Assembly (NCBI GenBank): GCA_030549775.1
Contig: CM060175.1
Location: forward strand, 9,570,455-9,634,454
Source: Tamarix chinensis
Taxonomy: Eukaryota > Streptophyta > Magnoliopsida > Caryophyllales > Tamaricaceae
Length of the DNA: 64,000 nt
Direction of reading: 5' to 3'
The first letter of the stretch is position 1; each line of letters begins with the position of its first letter. Shown piece by piece: positions 49,271-61,730 of this stretch. A program made the translations under genes and the position numbers. The notes under the pieces were generated by a model. That model did not search any database and had not been told where the DNA came from. It saw only the letters and a list, made by a program, of their open reading frames with translations.

Positions 49271-50169
49271 AGGTTACCTGATGAAGCTTGGATAGGTTTC
49301 ATGAGTTTTTGCCAGATCGTGAATCAAGCACGAGGTTTGATTCGCACAAGAAAATCAGCCTAAGGATTTTTATTCCAAAGGAAGACTAGAAAAACTCAGA
49401 GCACAGTTGAATTAACAGCTACTAGAGTTTGTTTAACAAAAGAAGATCGAGAAGCAGATCAAGGAAGAAGATCGAGGAGGAAGAAGAAGATGCGAATGAG
49501 ACAGTCGCGAGAGAGAGAGAGAGAGAGAGAAGTCAAGAGAATTCCAGAAAAAAGAATCAACCAAGTATGTATTCAACCAAAAAAAATACACATATTGTCT
49601 GGTATACGCCTTTTATATGGGCGTATACAATACACATAATACAGCCCATATACGGATGATGGGCTTAGGCTTAATTACAACATATTATCCCACAAATCAG
49701 CCGAGAAGTTACACAACAGGTCGTGGAGGTGGAGAAAAAAGAAACAACCCAACTTCAAAGAAAATTACAAATGTACACTAATCCAAAATAATGGATTTAC
49801 AAATTAATCCCCATCAGCTAAATTTTACTAGCTAATCATGGTTACCAAGTGTTGCGTAATCCACAATCCCACTAACCTAGTAAATATGGGCTGGGTGGTA
49901 GATTACACTGCCAACTTAATTCCCATTAGCCAAAGTATGCCGGCGAATGCATCATATGGGATAATCAACAAATTAATACAGCAAACTCTTGTAACCAACA
50001 GCAACCAGCAGTAGCTGCACACATCTTGATCCATCTCCCATATCCTTATTTAATTTCCTAATTAACCACACAATAAGAAAAGTAATTATATGTGCAATAT
50101 AATTTATAACAATTAATAGAATTATTTAAGTGCAAATTATGGAGATATATATCATTACCCCATGTATTT
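49271..50169 (-). mobile_element. Unclassified 0.9-kb insertion in the pol region of B, with promoter-like features
   Basis: GTGTAGAG flanks it (49263-49270 and 50170-50177), and the B protein frame continues across it, so it is an insertion. The ends are not inverted repeats that I can see. On the minus strand it has TATAAAAGG (near 49610), then a pyrimidine leader with a (CT)n run (about 49507-49531), and close to its end CATCAGGTAACC, which resembles a splice donor. It could be a Copia-type LTR fragment, or a promoter plus first exon carried by a MULE- or hAT-type element. I cannot decide. The Arg/Ser-rich frame at 49429-49659 is a by-product of the purine-rich strand. Confidence 0.6.
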
Positions 50170-50177
50170 GTGTAGAG

Positions 50178-52868
50178 TTCAGAAGCTGAACAAGGATGTG
50201 TCCATTTTGGAGGATATTTCAGTTGCCTAGGAGTTTTCTAATGTATTTTCATAGGAGATCCTAAGCATGCCACCAGTACGTGAGATAGACTTTACTATTG
50301 AGTTGGTACCAGGGCTCGAGCCAATTTCAAAGGCGCCTTACGGAATGGCACTAGTAGAGTTGAAAGAGTTAAAGGCTCAACTAAAGGACTTACTGGAGCA
50401 CGGGTGAATTCACCCAAGAGTGTCTCCATGGGAGCACCAATTTTGTTTGTGAAGAAGGACAGTGAAGAGCCGCTATCCACTTTTGAGGATCAACAACTTA
50501 TTTGACCAGCTTCAGGGCGCTTCAATCCTTTCAAAGATTAACTTGAGGTTGGGATATCATCAACTACACATCGCGGAGGCAGATATCATGAAGACAACCT
50601 TTAGGGCACGGTAAAGGCAATATAAGTTCACAGTGATGCCCTTCAAACTCACTAATGAGCCTGTCGTCTTTATTGATTTGATGACGAGGATTTTTTGGCC
50701 GTTTCTTGATCAGTTCGTGGTGGTTTTTATAAAAGCTATCATAGTATACTCTCGGAGTGGAGAGGAGCACGATCAACATCTTTAGACGATATTGTCACTT
50801 CTTAGGGAGTATAAGTTGTATGCCAAGCTCTCTAAGTGCGAGTTTTGGCTTTGGGAGGTAGCATTTCTAGGACATGTGGTATCAACAGGAGGAGTCATCA
50901 TAGATCCGACGAAGATAGTGACAATGACCAAGTGGAAGGCCCCCACTAGCGTCCCTGAGGTTTGTAGATTTTTAGGTTTGGCCGGGTACTATAGACGTTT
51001 TGCTCAAGGCTTCTTGAAGGTAGCTCATCCTTTAATGAACCTTCTGAAGAAGAGAACTAGGCTCCAGTGGGATGATGCATATGAGGGAGCATTCTAAAAG
51101 TTGAAGCGGCATTTGAATACAACACCGGTTTTAACTCTACCATTAGGTACAAATGGGTTTGAGGCCTTCAGCGATGCGTCGAAGCACAGTTTGGGATGTG
51201 TATTGATACAGCATGGTAAAGTAGTGGCTTGCGCTTCTCGATAGCTAAAAAAAATGAGCAAAACCACTCGAGTCGTGATTTAGAGTTGGCAGCCATCGTT
51301 TTTACATTAAAGATTTGGAGACATTATTTATATGGGAAATAGTGCAGGTTCCACATCAATCATAAGAGCCTTAAGTATATATTCACTCAGAAGGAGTTGA
51401 ATATGAGATAGAGGAGATGGATAGAGTTGGTAAAAGACTATGATATCGAGTTCACCTACCATGAGGATAAAGGCAACATCATTGCAGATACCATGAGTAA
51501 GAAGACATCATACTCCCTGAATGTCTGTGTGGTATCTAGTTAGTTATTAGAGGAGCTTGATGAGATGGGGATAGAGATTATCCAACATGGTGACCTAGAG
51601 GTCTAGATGAGTGCATTGACGATTATGCCAATAGTTTTTGATGAGATCCGAACAGGACAGCCTGGAGATGTTAAACTTGAGATGATTCGGTAGAAGATTT
51701 AGAACGGTCGAGCCGATGGTTTCTAGATTCACGAGGATGGCAGCATTTGCTATAGAGGTCGTTGGTGTGTACCTTAGAGTTGTGCTGATCTAAAGCACCG
51801 AATCTTAGAGGAGGATCACTGTACTTCATATTCTATCCACCTAGGAGAGGATAAGTAGTACAAGGACCTTAAGAAGATCTACTGGTGGACTTGAATGAAG
51901 TGATAAGTAGCATAGTTCATATCGAGATGTCTGACCTACCAAAAGGTCAAGATCGAGCATCAAAGGCCTGTAGGGTTAGTTCAGCCTCTAGATATTTCGG
52001 GGTAGAAGTGGGATTCCATCTCAATGGATTTTTTGAGTGGGTTGCTAAGGACTCACAACACGTGCAACATGATTTGGGTTATCGTCAATAGGTTGATTAA
52101 GTCAGTGGTATTTGTGCTGATGAAGTTGACTTGGAATATGGATCAGCTAGTCGATGCGTATATGAGATTTATAGTGAGTAGGCATGGTACCCTTACCGAT
52201 ATAGTCTCCTATTGGAATTTGAGATTCCTGTCACACTTCTAGGGGAAGTTGTAGGAGGCTATGGGCAAGAGATTGATGTTGAGTATGGCTTCCACGCAGT
52301 TACAAATGGGCAGACTAAGAGGACGATACAGGCCCTCAAGGATATGCTACAAACATGTGTGTTGGACTTTTGAGGTAGTTAGGAAGAACGTCTACATTTG
52401 GTTGAGTTCTCATACAATAACAGTTATCACACTAGCATAGGGATGGCACTCTTCGAGGCACTATATGGACGTAAGTTCCATACACTGTTGTGTTGGAGCG
52501 ACACCAACAAGACTATTGTACTTGGATAAGAGATGATTGAAGAGATGACTTACTAGGTTCAGTTGATCTAGGATAGCATGAGAGTAGGGTAGAGTCGCCA
52601 GAAGAGCTATACATATCAGAGGTACCGTAGTGATGGTTTTGAGCTAGGAGATAAAGTTCTGTTTAGGGTTTCACCTACCAAAGGTGTACAAAGATTTGGT
52701 CAAAAGGGTAAACTGCATCGGTCCTTATGAGGTTCTTGATAAATTTGGCGAGGTTATGTACCACCTAGCACTTGCACCAGAGTAGGCGAGAGTTCAAAAT
52801 GTCTTCCACATTTCACAACTGAGGAAGTACATCACAGATCCATCCCACGTAATTAGACAAGATGAGAT
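50178..52868 (+). pseudogene. RT, RNase H and integrase of element B (Tekay-like), heavily decayed
   Basis: RT begins near MPPVREIDFTIELVPG (50269) and passes [14 protein letters not shown] and [15 protein letters not shown]. The active site is [13 protein letters not shown], where relatives have a DD pair, so both catalytic Asp are lost. The thumb reads [20 protein letters not shown] and [15 protein letters not shown]. RNase H (about 51160-51500) has [18 protein letters not shown]. The integrase zinc region has HCTSYSIHLGEDK; the core begins MDFLSGLLRTHN, and the second Asp is lost (IVSYWNLRF). GPYEVLDKFGEVMYHLALAP and NVFHISQLRKYITDPSHVI close the domain. Most in-frame stops are TAG at positions where relatives have Gln. 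LTR A4 cuts it at 52869. Confidence 0.87.
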
Positions 52869-55029
52869 TGTAATCCCTCGAAATTTTGAAAACATATAAT
52901 TTAATAAATAGCTTTTATTTGGGATAAATTAGCTTTTAAAATTATTTAATTTAAATATTTTATGGATTTTGAGTATATAAATTTAGATAGGAATATTTAA
53001 TAAATTAAAATAAATATTTTACTATTTTATCATACTCTTTTTATTTAAATAATTTTTTTAACTAATATTTTACTAAAATTATCCTTTTAAAACCTATATA
53101 TTTAAGTATATGAAATTAAATTAATAAATAAACTTATTACCCAAAAATATTACATCCTATTATTTTATAAATTAAATTATTTTAATTTTCCCTATTTTTC
53201 CTTTTCCTTTCCCCCTTTTTCCTTTCTTTCTCCTTTTTGTCCTTTTTTTCCTTTCTTTCTTTTCCTTTTTCCTTCTCTTTGGGTCGCCAGACCAACCTTC
53301 CCCCTTGTGCGCCTGGTCTGCAGGCCCGTTCTTCCCCCTCCTCTCCTTCTTCTCCCGTCGACCAGCCCAACCCCTCTTCTCTTTTCTTTTCTTCCCTCCC
53401 CTAACTGGGCCGACCCAATTCTTCTTTCCTTCCCCATGCCTGGCCTGCCTTCTTTTCTTCCTCTTCTTCTTCTTGTCTTCATCGTCCATGTCAGACCACC
53501 CCAAGCACACCCGGCCACCGCCCTACAACCTCTCCCTACCACCACTACAACCCTCTCCCTCTCTCCCTCTCTCTCCTCTGTCCTTTTCTTCCTCATTGCA
53601 GACCCAACCGACCCTACACCCCCATCACACATGCCTTTTCTTTCCTCTTCTTCCCTTCCCTCTCCCTGCGACCCGACTACCCCTGCCACCCTACTGCCAC
53701 CCCGGCTGGCCACCTACTCCCCTCTTCTCTCCCTCTCCTTTTTATTCTCCTGACCAACGTTTTTCTTACCTCATTTTTTTAGCCCCATTTTCCCCCCAAT
53801 CTCCTTCTCTCCCTTTCTTCTCCTTTCATCCCAAACCTCCCCATTTTTGCACCACCACCCCATTCCACTGCTTCCTCCACCTCACCTGCCGCCTACGCCA
53901 CCTATTGCATCCTTCTACTCCCACCCTACACCACCACAATACCCCCCAAGCCACCCTGCAACCCCCTTCTTCCTCCCCTCTTTTTTTTTCTCTTCTTTTT
54001 TCTTCCTTCTCGGCAACCTCACTACACCCCCTCCTTCCGCCATTGTCCTGCCACTTCTGCCGCCACCTCAGTAACCAAACCACTTCCTGCAACCTCCCCT
54101 ACCACCCCCACACCTCCTTTAGTTGAAACCAACACTTGTAGCCCCTTATTTTTTCCCTCCCTTTTCCTTCCTTCTCAGCCCCCTCCACCTCAGCAGCAAC
54201 CTTCGCAACCACCTTTACTGCCAACAACCTATCCGTGACCACCACCTACACCCCCTCTTCTTCCCTACACCTTTCACTTTCCCTAAATCCTCCCCCACTT
54301 GCCCTCTTTCTTAGCCCAAAAACCTTAACCCAAAATTAGCACCCCTTATTCCTTTCCTTCACCACCTTCGACCCTTCCACCCTTGTTTTGCATACAACTC
54401 ATGCTGCATTCTTAGTTTGATTTAGTTAATAAATTTTAAGGTATAATAATATTTAAGTTAAGTATTTCATTAATTAAGTTTTATAAAATCTTATGTTCTG
54501 GTTTTCTCATTTCTAATATGATAAGTATTGATATTATTTTTAGGTATTGGTTTTGCTAATCAAAGCTTGAATCTTTAACCAGGATACCGGTAAGGTTCGA
54601 TTTTGCGGAATTAAGGTAATCATTAAACCCCAATTAAATGCATGGATAAATGTATGTTAAAACATTAGATTTTAATATGTTGTTATGCATGATACATGTT
54701 GTTTAATATATATATATGTTTTTATTGATTGATAGAAAGGAAAGCATACTAGTTAATGTGTCATTTGTAGAAATAATGCTTAAGGAAGGAGTATGGTTAT
54801 TAACAAAAATGTTAAGCACTTATCCATGATATGTTATGTTATTATGACCATTGATGCATGAATAATATTATTGTAAGCCCTAGTGACATTTTAGTAATAT
54901 ATTTTATGCAAGAATGTAGCCTAATATGTGTGGATGCTAATGAGTATCATGTTGAATAATAATAGTGATGGAGTTGGATGATGAGAATGGAGTATAAATA
55001 TTATTATTTCATGTGATGATGGTAAATTG

Positions 55030-56240
55030 ATAAAAGTGGTGTAATAAAGGGCAAAATGGTAATTTTATAAGACAAAGGGCAAAATGGTAATTTTGAAAGT
55101 AAAGGGAAAATGGTAATTTTATAAGTAAAAGGATATTATGGTAATTTTGGAAGAAAATGGCAAAATGGTAATTTTGTAAGTAAAAGGGAATTATAGTAAT
55201 ATTGAAAGTAAAGGGTAAAATGGTAATTTTGGAAGTAAGAATAAAGTGGCAACTTAATAAAGGAGAAGGGTAAAATGGTAATTTTGGAAGTAAGGGTAAA
55301 GTGGTGACTTAATAAAGGAGAAGGGTAAAATGTTAATTTTAGAAGTAAGGGCAAAATGGTAACTTAATAAAGGAGAAGGATAAAATGATAACTTGGTGTA
55401 AAGGAAAGGTAAAATGGTAATTTAACAAAGTAGAAGGATAAAATGGTAATTTTGGTGTAAGGGAAGGGTAAAATGGTAATTTAATAAAGTAAGAGGGTAA
55501 AATGGTATGTAATAAAGAAAAATGGCAATTTGGTAATTTAACCAACTAAAGGATAATTTAGTAATTATAATAATAGAGAAGGGCAATTTGGTAATCATGA
55601 TAATGGAGAAGGGAAATTTGGTAATTTAAGCAGCTAAAGGGTAAATTAGTAATTATGATAATGAAGAAGGGTAATTTAATAATTTAACTAATTAAAGGAA
55701 AAATTGGAAATTTTGATAATAGAGAAGGGTAATTTGGTAATTTAACCAACTAAAGGGTAATTTGGTAATTATGATAATGGAGAAAGGTAATTTAGTAATT
55801 ATGATAACAGAGAAGGCAATTTAGTAATTTAACCAATTAAAGAGCAAATTGGTAATTATGATCATAGAGAAGGGTAATTTGGTAATTTAACTAACTAAAA
55901 GGTAGTTTGGTAATTATGATAATAGAGAAGGGTAATTTAGTAATTATGATAATAAAGAAGGATAATTTGGTAATTTAACCAATTAAAGAGAAAATTAGTA
56001 AGTATGATAATAGAGAAGGGCAATTTGGTAATTTAACCAACTAAAGGGTAGTTTGGTAATTATGATAATGGAGAAGGGTAATTTGGTAATTATGATAATG
56101 AATAAGGGCAATATGGTTATTTGACCAACTAAAGGGCAATTTGATAATTATAACAAAGGAGAAGGACAATTGGGCAATCTAACCAGCCAAATGGGAAATA
56201 TGATAAATGTAACAATTATGAAGGATAATTGGTGAACTAA
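55030..56240 (+). repeat. GGTAATTT minisatellite in LTR A4
   Basis: About 1.2 kb of degenerate tandem repeats. Early units read AAGGGTAAAATGGTAATTTT with GGAAGTAA; later ones alternate GGGTAATTTGGTAATTTAAC and GGTAATTATGATAATAGAG. Shorter versions of GGCATTTTAGTAATTT occur at the same place in LTR A1 (15110-15700) and in reverse in A2 (63000-63930), so the array grew from a pre-existing LTR motif. Confidence 0.88.
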
Positions 56241-57284
56241 TAAATGGGGGAGATAACTTCGTAGCCTAAACCGAATATGGGGTAATTTAGTAATTATATA
56301 ACAGGGAAGGTAATATGGTAAGTTGGCAAGTAAAGAAGGGATGACTCAATAATTATTCAAGTAAAGGGTAATTCAATAATTTTGTAGAAATGAAAGGGGT
56401 AAATCAGTAATCCATATCTAATATGTCGAGGGGATAATGAAATTTCTTAATAAGACTCAAGTAATATCGAATAGCCAAATAAGGATATTTGACAATCAAT
56501 CAGTATCACGAGAACAAATTCTAAATTGGAATTGGATGAGATTATGATGGCCTTAATAATTCATCTATGTTATCTCAAATAACCGTGTGAATAATAAATA
56601 CCTAATGATATTAGAACGATGGAAAGTGAAGGAGTATCTAATTGTTGTGTTTTTTTTTAATCAGTAAGTATCACGAGAACAAATCCTAAATCAAAATTGG
56701 ATGAAATTATGATGGCCTTAATGATTCCTCTATGTTATATCAGATAGCCATATGAATAAGAAATACCTAATGATATCATAATGATGGGAAGTCAAGGAGT
56801 ATCTGATTGTTGTGCTTTTCATGATCGCCTTAATTAAGACACTAATAATTAAAGTGGAATACCTCGAGATCGGGAATGATGGCTCTTTGAGGGCCACTCC
56901 CCTAAAGACATGGTTTAGCCCATGATTATTTTGGTATTTTCTAGTGTGCCTTTGTGCCCCAACCAGGCCCTACATCTTATTCTATCTAACTCTACATACT
57001 TATTTAGGGGGTAGGAATACTTATGGATTAGGTATCCTTATTAATAGAGTACTAAGTAGTTGTATGCACCAGTACAACCAAGGTACCTTTGTGTCCTTAG
57101 GTTGATAGTTGAAGGGTACTGAGTATCTTGTATGCACCAATATGGTAGGTGTACCTTTGTGTCCTGGAATCTTGATCTCCCCTCTGAGGTAAACAAATAG
57201 AATTGTTGTGCTGATTAAAAAGGGAAAACACTAATCATGAAAGTGAAAGACAAATAAGCTGGGCCCAGATAGATTATATTATGA

Positions 57285-57720
57285 GTACCAGTCCACTAGT
57301 TATAATAGTAGCCCAGAAGCATTTTACCCTGGAAGATATTTATAAGTACTGGTCCACCAGATATAATAGTGGCCCAGGAATGTGTTGCCTTTGAAGATAT
57401 TTGCAAGTACCGGTCCATCGGATATAATAGTAGTGTAGGAGAATTTTGCTTTGGATGATATTTATATGTATTCCGGTCCATCGGCTATAATAGTGGGGGA
57501 TCCCGAGCTCAATAAAACCAATCATGGATGTGAATAAATCATGAAAAATACTAATCACTTATAGTGGAAAACCATATAATTTGGGGCCAGACTAGTCCAC
57601 CGGTAAATAATAGTGGTCAAGAATGTTCTGTTCAAGAGACCAGTCCACCGACAGTAATAGTGGTTAGGAGCATTCTGCCCTGTATATATTCTGGTCCACC
57701 AACTATAATAGTGGGGTTCC
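57285..57720 (+). repeat. Box arrays in LTR A4, about 62-bp period
   Basis: Boxes of the CCACTAGTTATAATAGT / CCACCAGATATAATAGTGG type lie near 57292, 57354, 57415 and 57478; a second array near 57597-57712 follows the ACTAATCACTTATAGTGGAA box. The spacer (GGAAGATATTTATAAGTACT) is again different from the 54- and 50-bp types. Confidence 0.82.
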
Positions 57721-58372
57721 CGCACTCATATGGATATATAATCCGAGATGATTGAATAATGATGGACTAATGGCTTAAGGCCTAGACGTATTGATTGTAC
57801 ATTATGACTTATTAATATTTGATGGACTTGTTAAATATGTGAATGTTGTGTGTGCATCTCTTGTTATATATGTATATAGTTTGTATCATGTGTTGTATAG
57901 AAAGCCTACTTTTTAGTGTGTTTTAAAGGGTTACTCAGTAATATAGTACTAAAGGGTTCCAATTGTGAGGGCCCTGCCCATTCAATGAGCAGTGTCCTTT
58001 CTAGGTCCTTTTCAGGTTCTATTCAAGTGGATAATAGAAAAAAGCGTAAGGAAATTATCTGGACTTTTAGGGTTCCTCTTTCTCTCTTACTTCCTAGTTT
58101 AAATGTATTCTTTGATCTTGCAACCACCACTAGTGGATTTTATTCTTATAAATTGTTGTTTACGTTACTGTGATTTAATTATGGTTTGAGTGTCTCATAG
58201 ATTGTATTTTTCTCCTTCAGCCTTAGCACTTGGTACTGGAATGGTAAGAGTGAACCAGTCTAGTACTAAGTGTGGTGATAATATCCCCATAATTCATAGT
58301 TTTGTTATTTTGCTTCCGCAAATTCTTTTAATAAAATGAAATTTTTAAGTAGTAAATTTTGGGGGTGTTACA

Positions 58373-58732
58373 AAGATATAGCTCGACGATTCCTTGTCCT
58401 ACAAAGAGAGGCCGTTACAAATTACTGACACTAAGATTCGGCTGACCGTGACAAGCTTAGTTCCGCTCATGAAATTTTTTTGGAGCCACCATGGAGTAGA
58501 GGAGGCGACCTAGGAGACCAAGGAAGCTATACATGAGGCGCATCCAAAGCTTTTTAGCACAGGTGTGTAGAGTTTCAGGGTTCTCTCTCTTTTAAGGGGT
58601 TATCCCTTGTAGTATAGTGTCAAATTTGGTAGAGGTAACCACTGAGAACACCTTCCTTATATCTTTTTACTCTTCTTCCCCAACCTCAACTTCTTGACTT
58701 CGAGGATGAAGTCTCTTTTAAGAGGATAGTGA
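58373..58732 (+). pseudogene. C-terminal chromodomain-like end of B pol, plus polypurine tract
   Basis: With shifts it reads YNDS-type linker and then LVPLMKFFWSHHGVEEATWE followed by AIHEAHPKLFSTG in degenerate form, the pattern of a Tekay-clade chromodomain end (W, then EEATWE, then P.LF). The chromodomain is thought to bind histone marks and steer integration to heterochromatin. A non-coding stretch follows to AAGAGGATAGTGA (58720-58732), the polypurine tract abutting the 3' LTR. Confidence 0.75.
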
Positions 58733-61730
58733 TGTAATACCTTGAAATTTTAGCTAACCTTAATTCTAGGTAATTAATATCGTAACACAATTCTAACCTC
58801 GAAAAAATTTATTATTTCTATCTTATCACAACTCTCTAATCTAAACCTTAACCTAATTATTTTTTTTATAACCTTGACCCATAATCCAAAATAAATCCCT
58901 AAAAATTATCCCTGATTATTTTATCTTTTTTTTTAAATTATTTTTTCCGGGTTATCTTTCTACACGGTACCCTAATCTATCTAAATTGAACATAAAACTA
59001 AATAAATAAAATCCTATCCTACCCTATCATTTTACCCCCCCCCCTATTTTACCCCTCTGTCATGCTCCAATCTTCTATCCCCCCCTAAACACTCTCCCCA
59101 TCTCCCAATCAACCCCATCATCTCACCTCTATTTTACTTGTGTGTGTACATACACACACAACCCCATTTTTCTCCCTCAACTAAATAGTTCCCTCCCTTC
59201 TTGTTCTTGTTGATACAAGCCTTGCCCCTCATGTGGCATGGGTTCTATTTTTTTTGCAGTAATAAATGCCCAACCTCCCCTCTACTTCCATAGGGTATTA
59301 TGCAACATTAACACAACACCTTCCCCTGCCACCTCCTATCTTCACAACCAATACCACCACCACCCACAACCTTCTCCCTCCCTTCTTTTTTTTCTGTTGA
59401 AAATCCAACTAAACAAACCCTTCTGCATTGTTTGCATACACCTTCATACCCTCACCACCGACCAACACCATCCTTCACCATCTTTCCCTATCACCAATGC
59501 CTAGATCCTCCTCCACATTTCCCCCACTGTTCCTTTTTGGCACACCCTCACCCAACAACTGCACGCACCACAACCACAACCTCAATCAGCCCCTGCATCT
59601 CTGCCTTATTCCACAGTCGCCTAGCCTACCCATGCTCCAGCCCCTACACCTCACCCCAACCAGCCCAGCAACTCCCTAGCCTAGCCTCATCTTATACTGC
59701 CCTAGTAGGCCACCCTTCCCCACAGCACTAACCCCACTGCCACCACCTTTACCACCCTCCTTCTCTACAGTTCCCAGCTGATTACCCTTCCCCTATAGTA
59801 GTTCTACATCACCGAGCTAACACTGGCCTTCCCGCAGCACACCCCAGCCACCATCGATCGCTATTTCACACTGTTGCCTCAACCTAGCCAACTCCTGCCC
59901 TCTTGTCATGGGCACAGTACTCACACTATGTGCATGCAGTGAGAGGGTGTGATATGTTAAACGACCTTAAGTTGTAAGTGCTGCATAATGTGTGTGTGTG
60001 TGTATGTGTGTGTGTGTGTGTGTATAAGGGTGTTTTGGTAATTTTGAAAATAATTATATTATCATTTTTATCATCATCATCATTACTACTACTACTACTA
60101 CTATATCTATAAAACATTAATTCAATAATAATGGTTCTGCTATTTATTCTCAGGTGAATTACAAGGAATACCAAAAGAGTTAGAATAGGATAAGCATACT
60201 TAGAAACTAGAGCCTTATTAGTAAAGATATTAATCAATTTTTAGGGATTTATGCTAAATGTTTAACTAGCTATATTCATTATCATGTTATTATTATTATA
60301 TTTTTTATTGCGTGTTGTTAACAATATGTTGTGATAATTTGGATTATATGCTGAAGAAATAATGTGAATGAAAAAAGAAGTGTGGATATGGCATTGTTAT
60401 GATAATTCATATTTTTGTGAAGAATTATAAATTGTGAGAGAATAATATGAGCCCAAAAAAGTATGATAAGTGAAAAATAATGATATGGGAAAATTTAAGC
60501 TTTGCGTAAAATAAAAGATATCGACTATCTAGCAGGTATTTTGGTTAATAAGAGCTAAACTAGAAACTTTGGTATTTTATCAGATCGGAAAGATTATGAT
60601 ATGCTAATAATATCATGTGAAGTATTTAGGAGTGATTATGAGGGCTATAAGTTCCTTGGATGAGAAAACAGTCTAATTTGGAAATAATAGCCCTTAGCAA
60701 TAATATCATTATCACATGTGTAAAAAAGTTAGAGTTAGGCCATGAAATTCGGATATGTTGTTAATATGGGTATTTTAAGGATGTATACTTAATTCGGTAA
60801 GAATATGAGCCTCGTGGGAATTGTTATAACTTATATGTGAACTCAGGGTTTTGAGAGCCTTATGAATAGTAACTTTTAAGATAGGGCTATTATCGCATGT
60901 ATACGATATGAGAGTTAGACCTTAAATTTTGGCTATATTAATTATACTATTATTTGAGTATCATATACTAAATTTGGTGGATAAAAAATTAATATAGAGG
61001 AAGTTATGCTTAAATAGTTAATTTAGGATTTTTAGAGAAAAATGAGGATCTTAATCTTTGAGAACAATCTTGTTATATGTATATTGATATCTCACTTGAA
61101 TTAATTATGTTTCTCACTCATAAACCAATCAAGAATAAAATACTAATTATTTAAAGTGAAAGATTACATGAGTAGGGCTGAGGTATTCTATAAGTCCATT
61201 CCACCTGCTTAATAATAGTGGCTAGGCTCGTTTTGTCCTAGAAGGTGCATTAGACCATTCTACCAGTTTAAGAATAGTGGGGCTTGATCTCAACGTCAAA
61301 GATAATATGATTCTAAGATAAGTAACCAATAATTAAGACACTAATTGCTTATATTGAAATATTACGTGATTCAAGAGTGAGGTGTAGGAGTCCGTTCCAC
61401 CGGCTTAATAATAGTGGTCAGATACGTTATACCTTGATAGGTGCTTCAGAATGCTCCACCATTTTAAGAATAGTGGCTACGAGTATTTTTCTTGGGAGGT
61501 GTAGTTTTTGTTTCACCGGCTTATTAATAGTGGTCAAGAGCATTTTGCCCTTAGAGGTGTTTCAGACCGTTACACCAGTTTAAGAATAGTAGGATCCCTA
61601 AACTCAACGTAAATAAAAGAACGGGTTACATCATATTTAAATATTACGAATCCTGACCAGTAATTACCTTATGTTGTTTTTGTATCTTACGTGTATAATA
61701 TTTTCCTTTGTGAATGTATGTAATGATATG
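58733..61730 (+). repeat. 3' LTR of element B, first part
   Basis: It starts TGTAATACCTTGAAATTTTA directly after the polypurine tract. It matches 19467-23350 throughout except for the two small elements found only in the 5' copy. It has a pyrimidine tract 59035-59910, (TG)n at 59989-60023 and boxes of the CCACCGGCTTAATAATAGTGG type between 61190 and 61600. Cassandra interrupts it at 61731. Confidence 0.88.

Larger units (their letters stand above)
52869..58372 (+). repeat. Solo Tekay-like LTR A4 (5.5 kb) in the pol of B
   Basis: It starts TGTAATCCCTCGAAATTTTG and ends GGGGGTGTTACA. GAGAT (52864-52868) and AAGAT (58373-58377) are its duplication with one change; the B frame resumes after it. 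Inside: AT-rich start, pyrimidine tract 53180-54410, a large GGTAATTT minisatellite (55030-56240), box arrays 57290-57720 and a stem-loop 58229-58270. The minisatellite accounts for its greater length. No internal coding region; the frames up to 273 codons in 53192-54126 follow from strand composition. Confidence 0.88.

Noticed and set aside
49429..49659. Arg/Ser/Glu-rich small protein (SR-like)
   Set aside because: Derived from a purine-rich strand with a (GA)n run opposite a probable leader; it is inside an insertion and lacks any known domain.
53192..54126. Long open frames (up to 273 codons) on both strands, Pro/Ser/Phe-rich or Arg/Glu/Lys-rich
   Set aside because: They lie in the pyrimidine-only tract of LTR A4, where stop codons are rare by composition. 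No domain is recognisable, and the other LTRs show the same effect.
55136..55545. Minus-strand frames rich in LPFY repeats
   Set aside because: Translation of the GGTAATTT minisatellite; no independent support.
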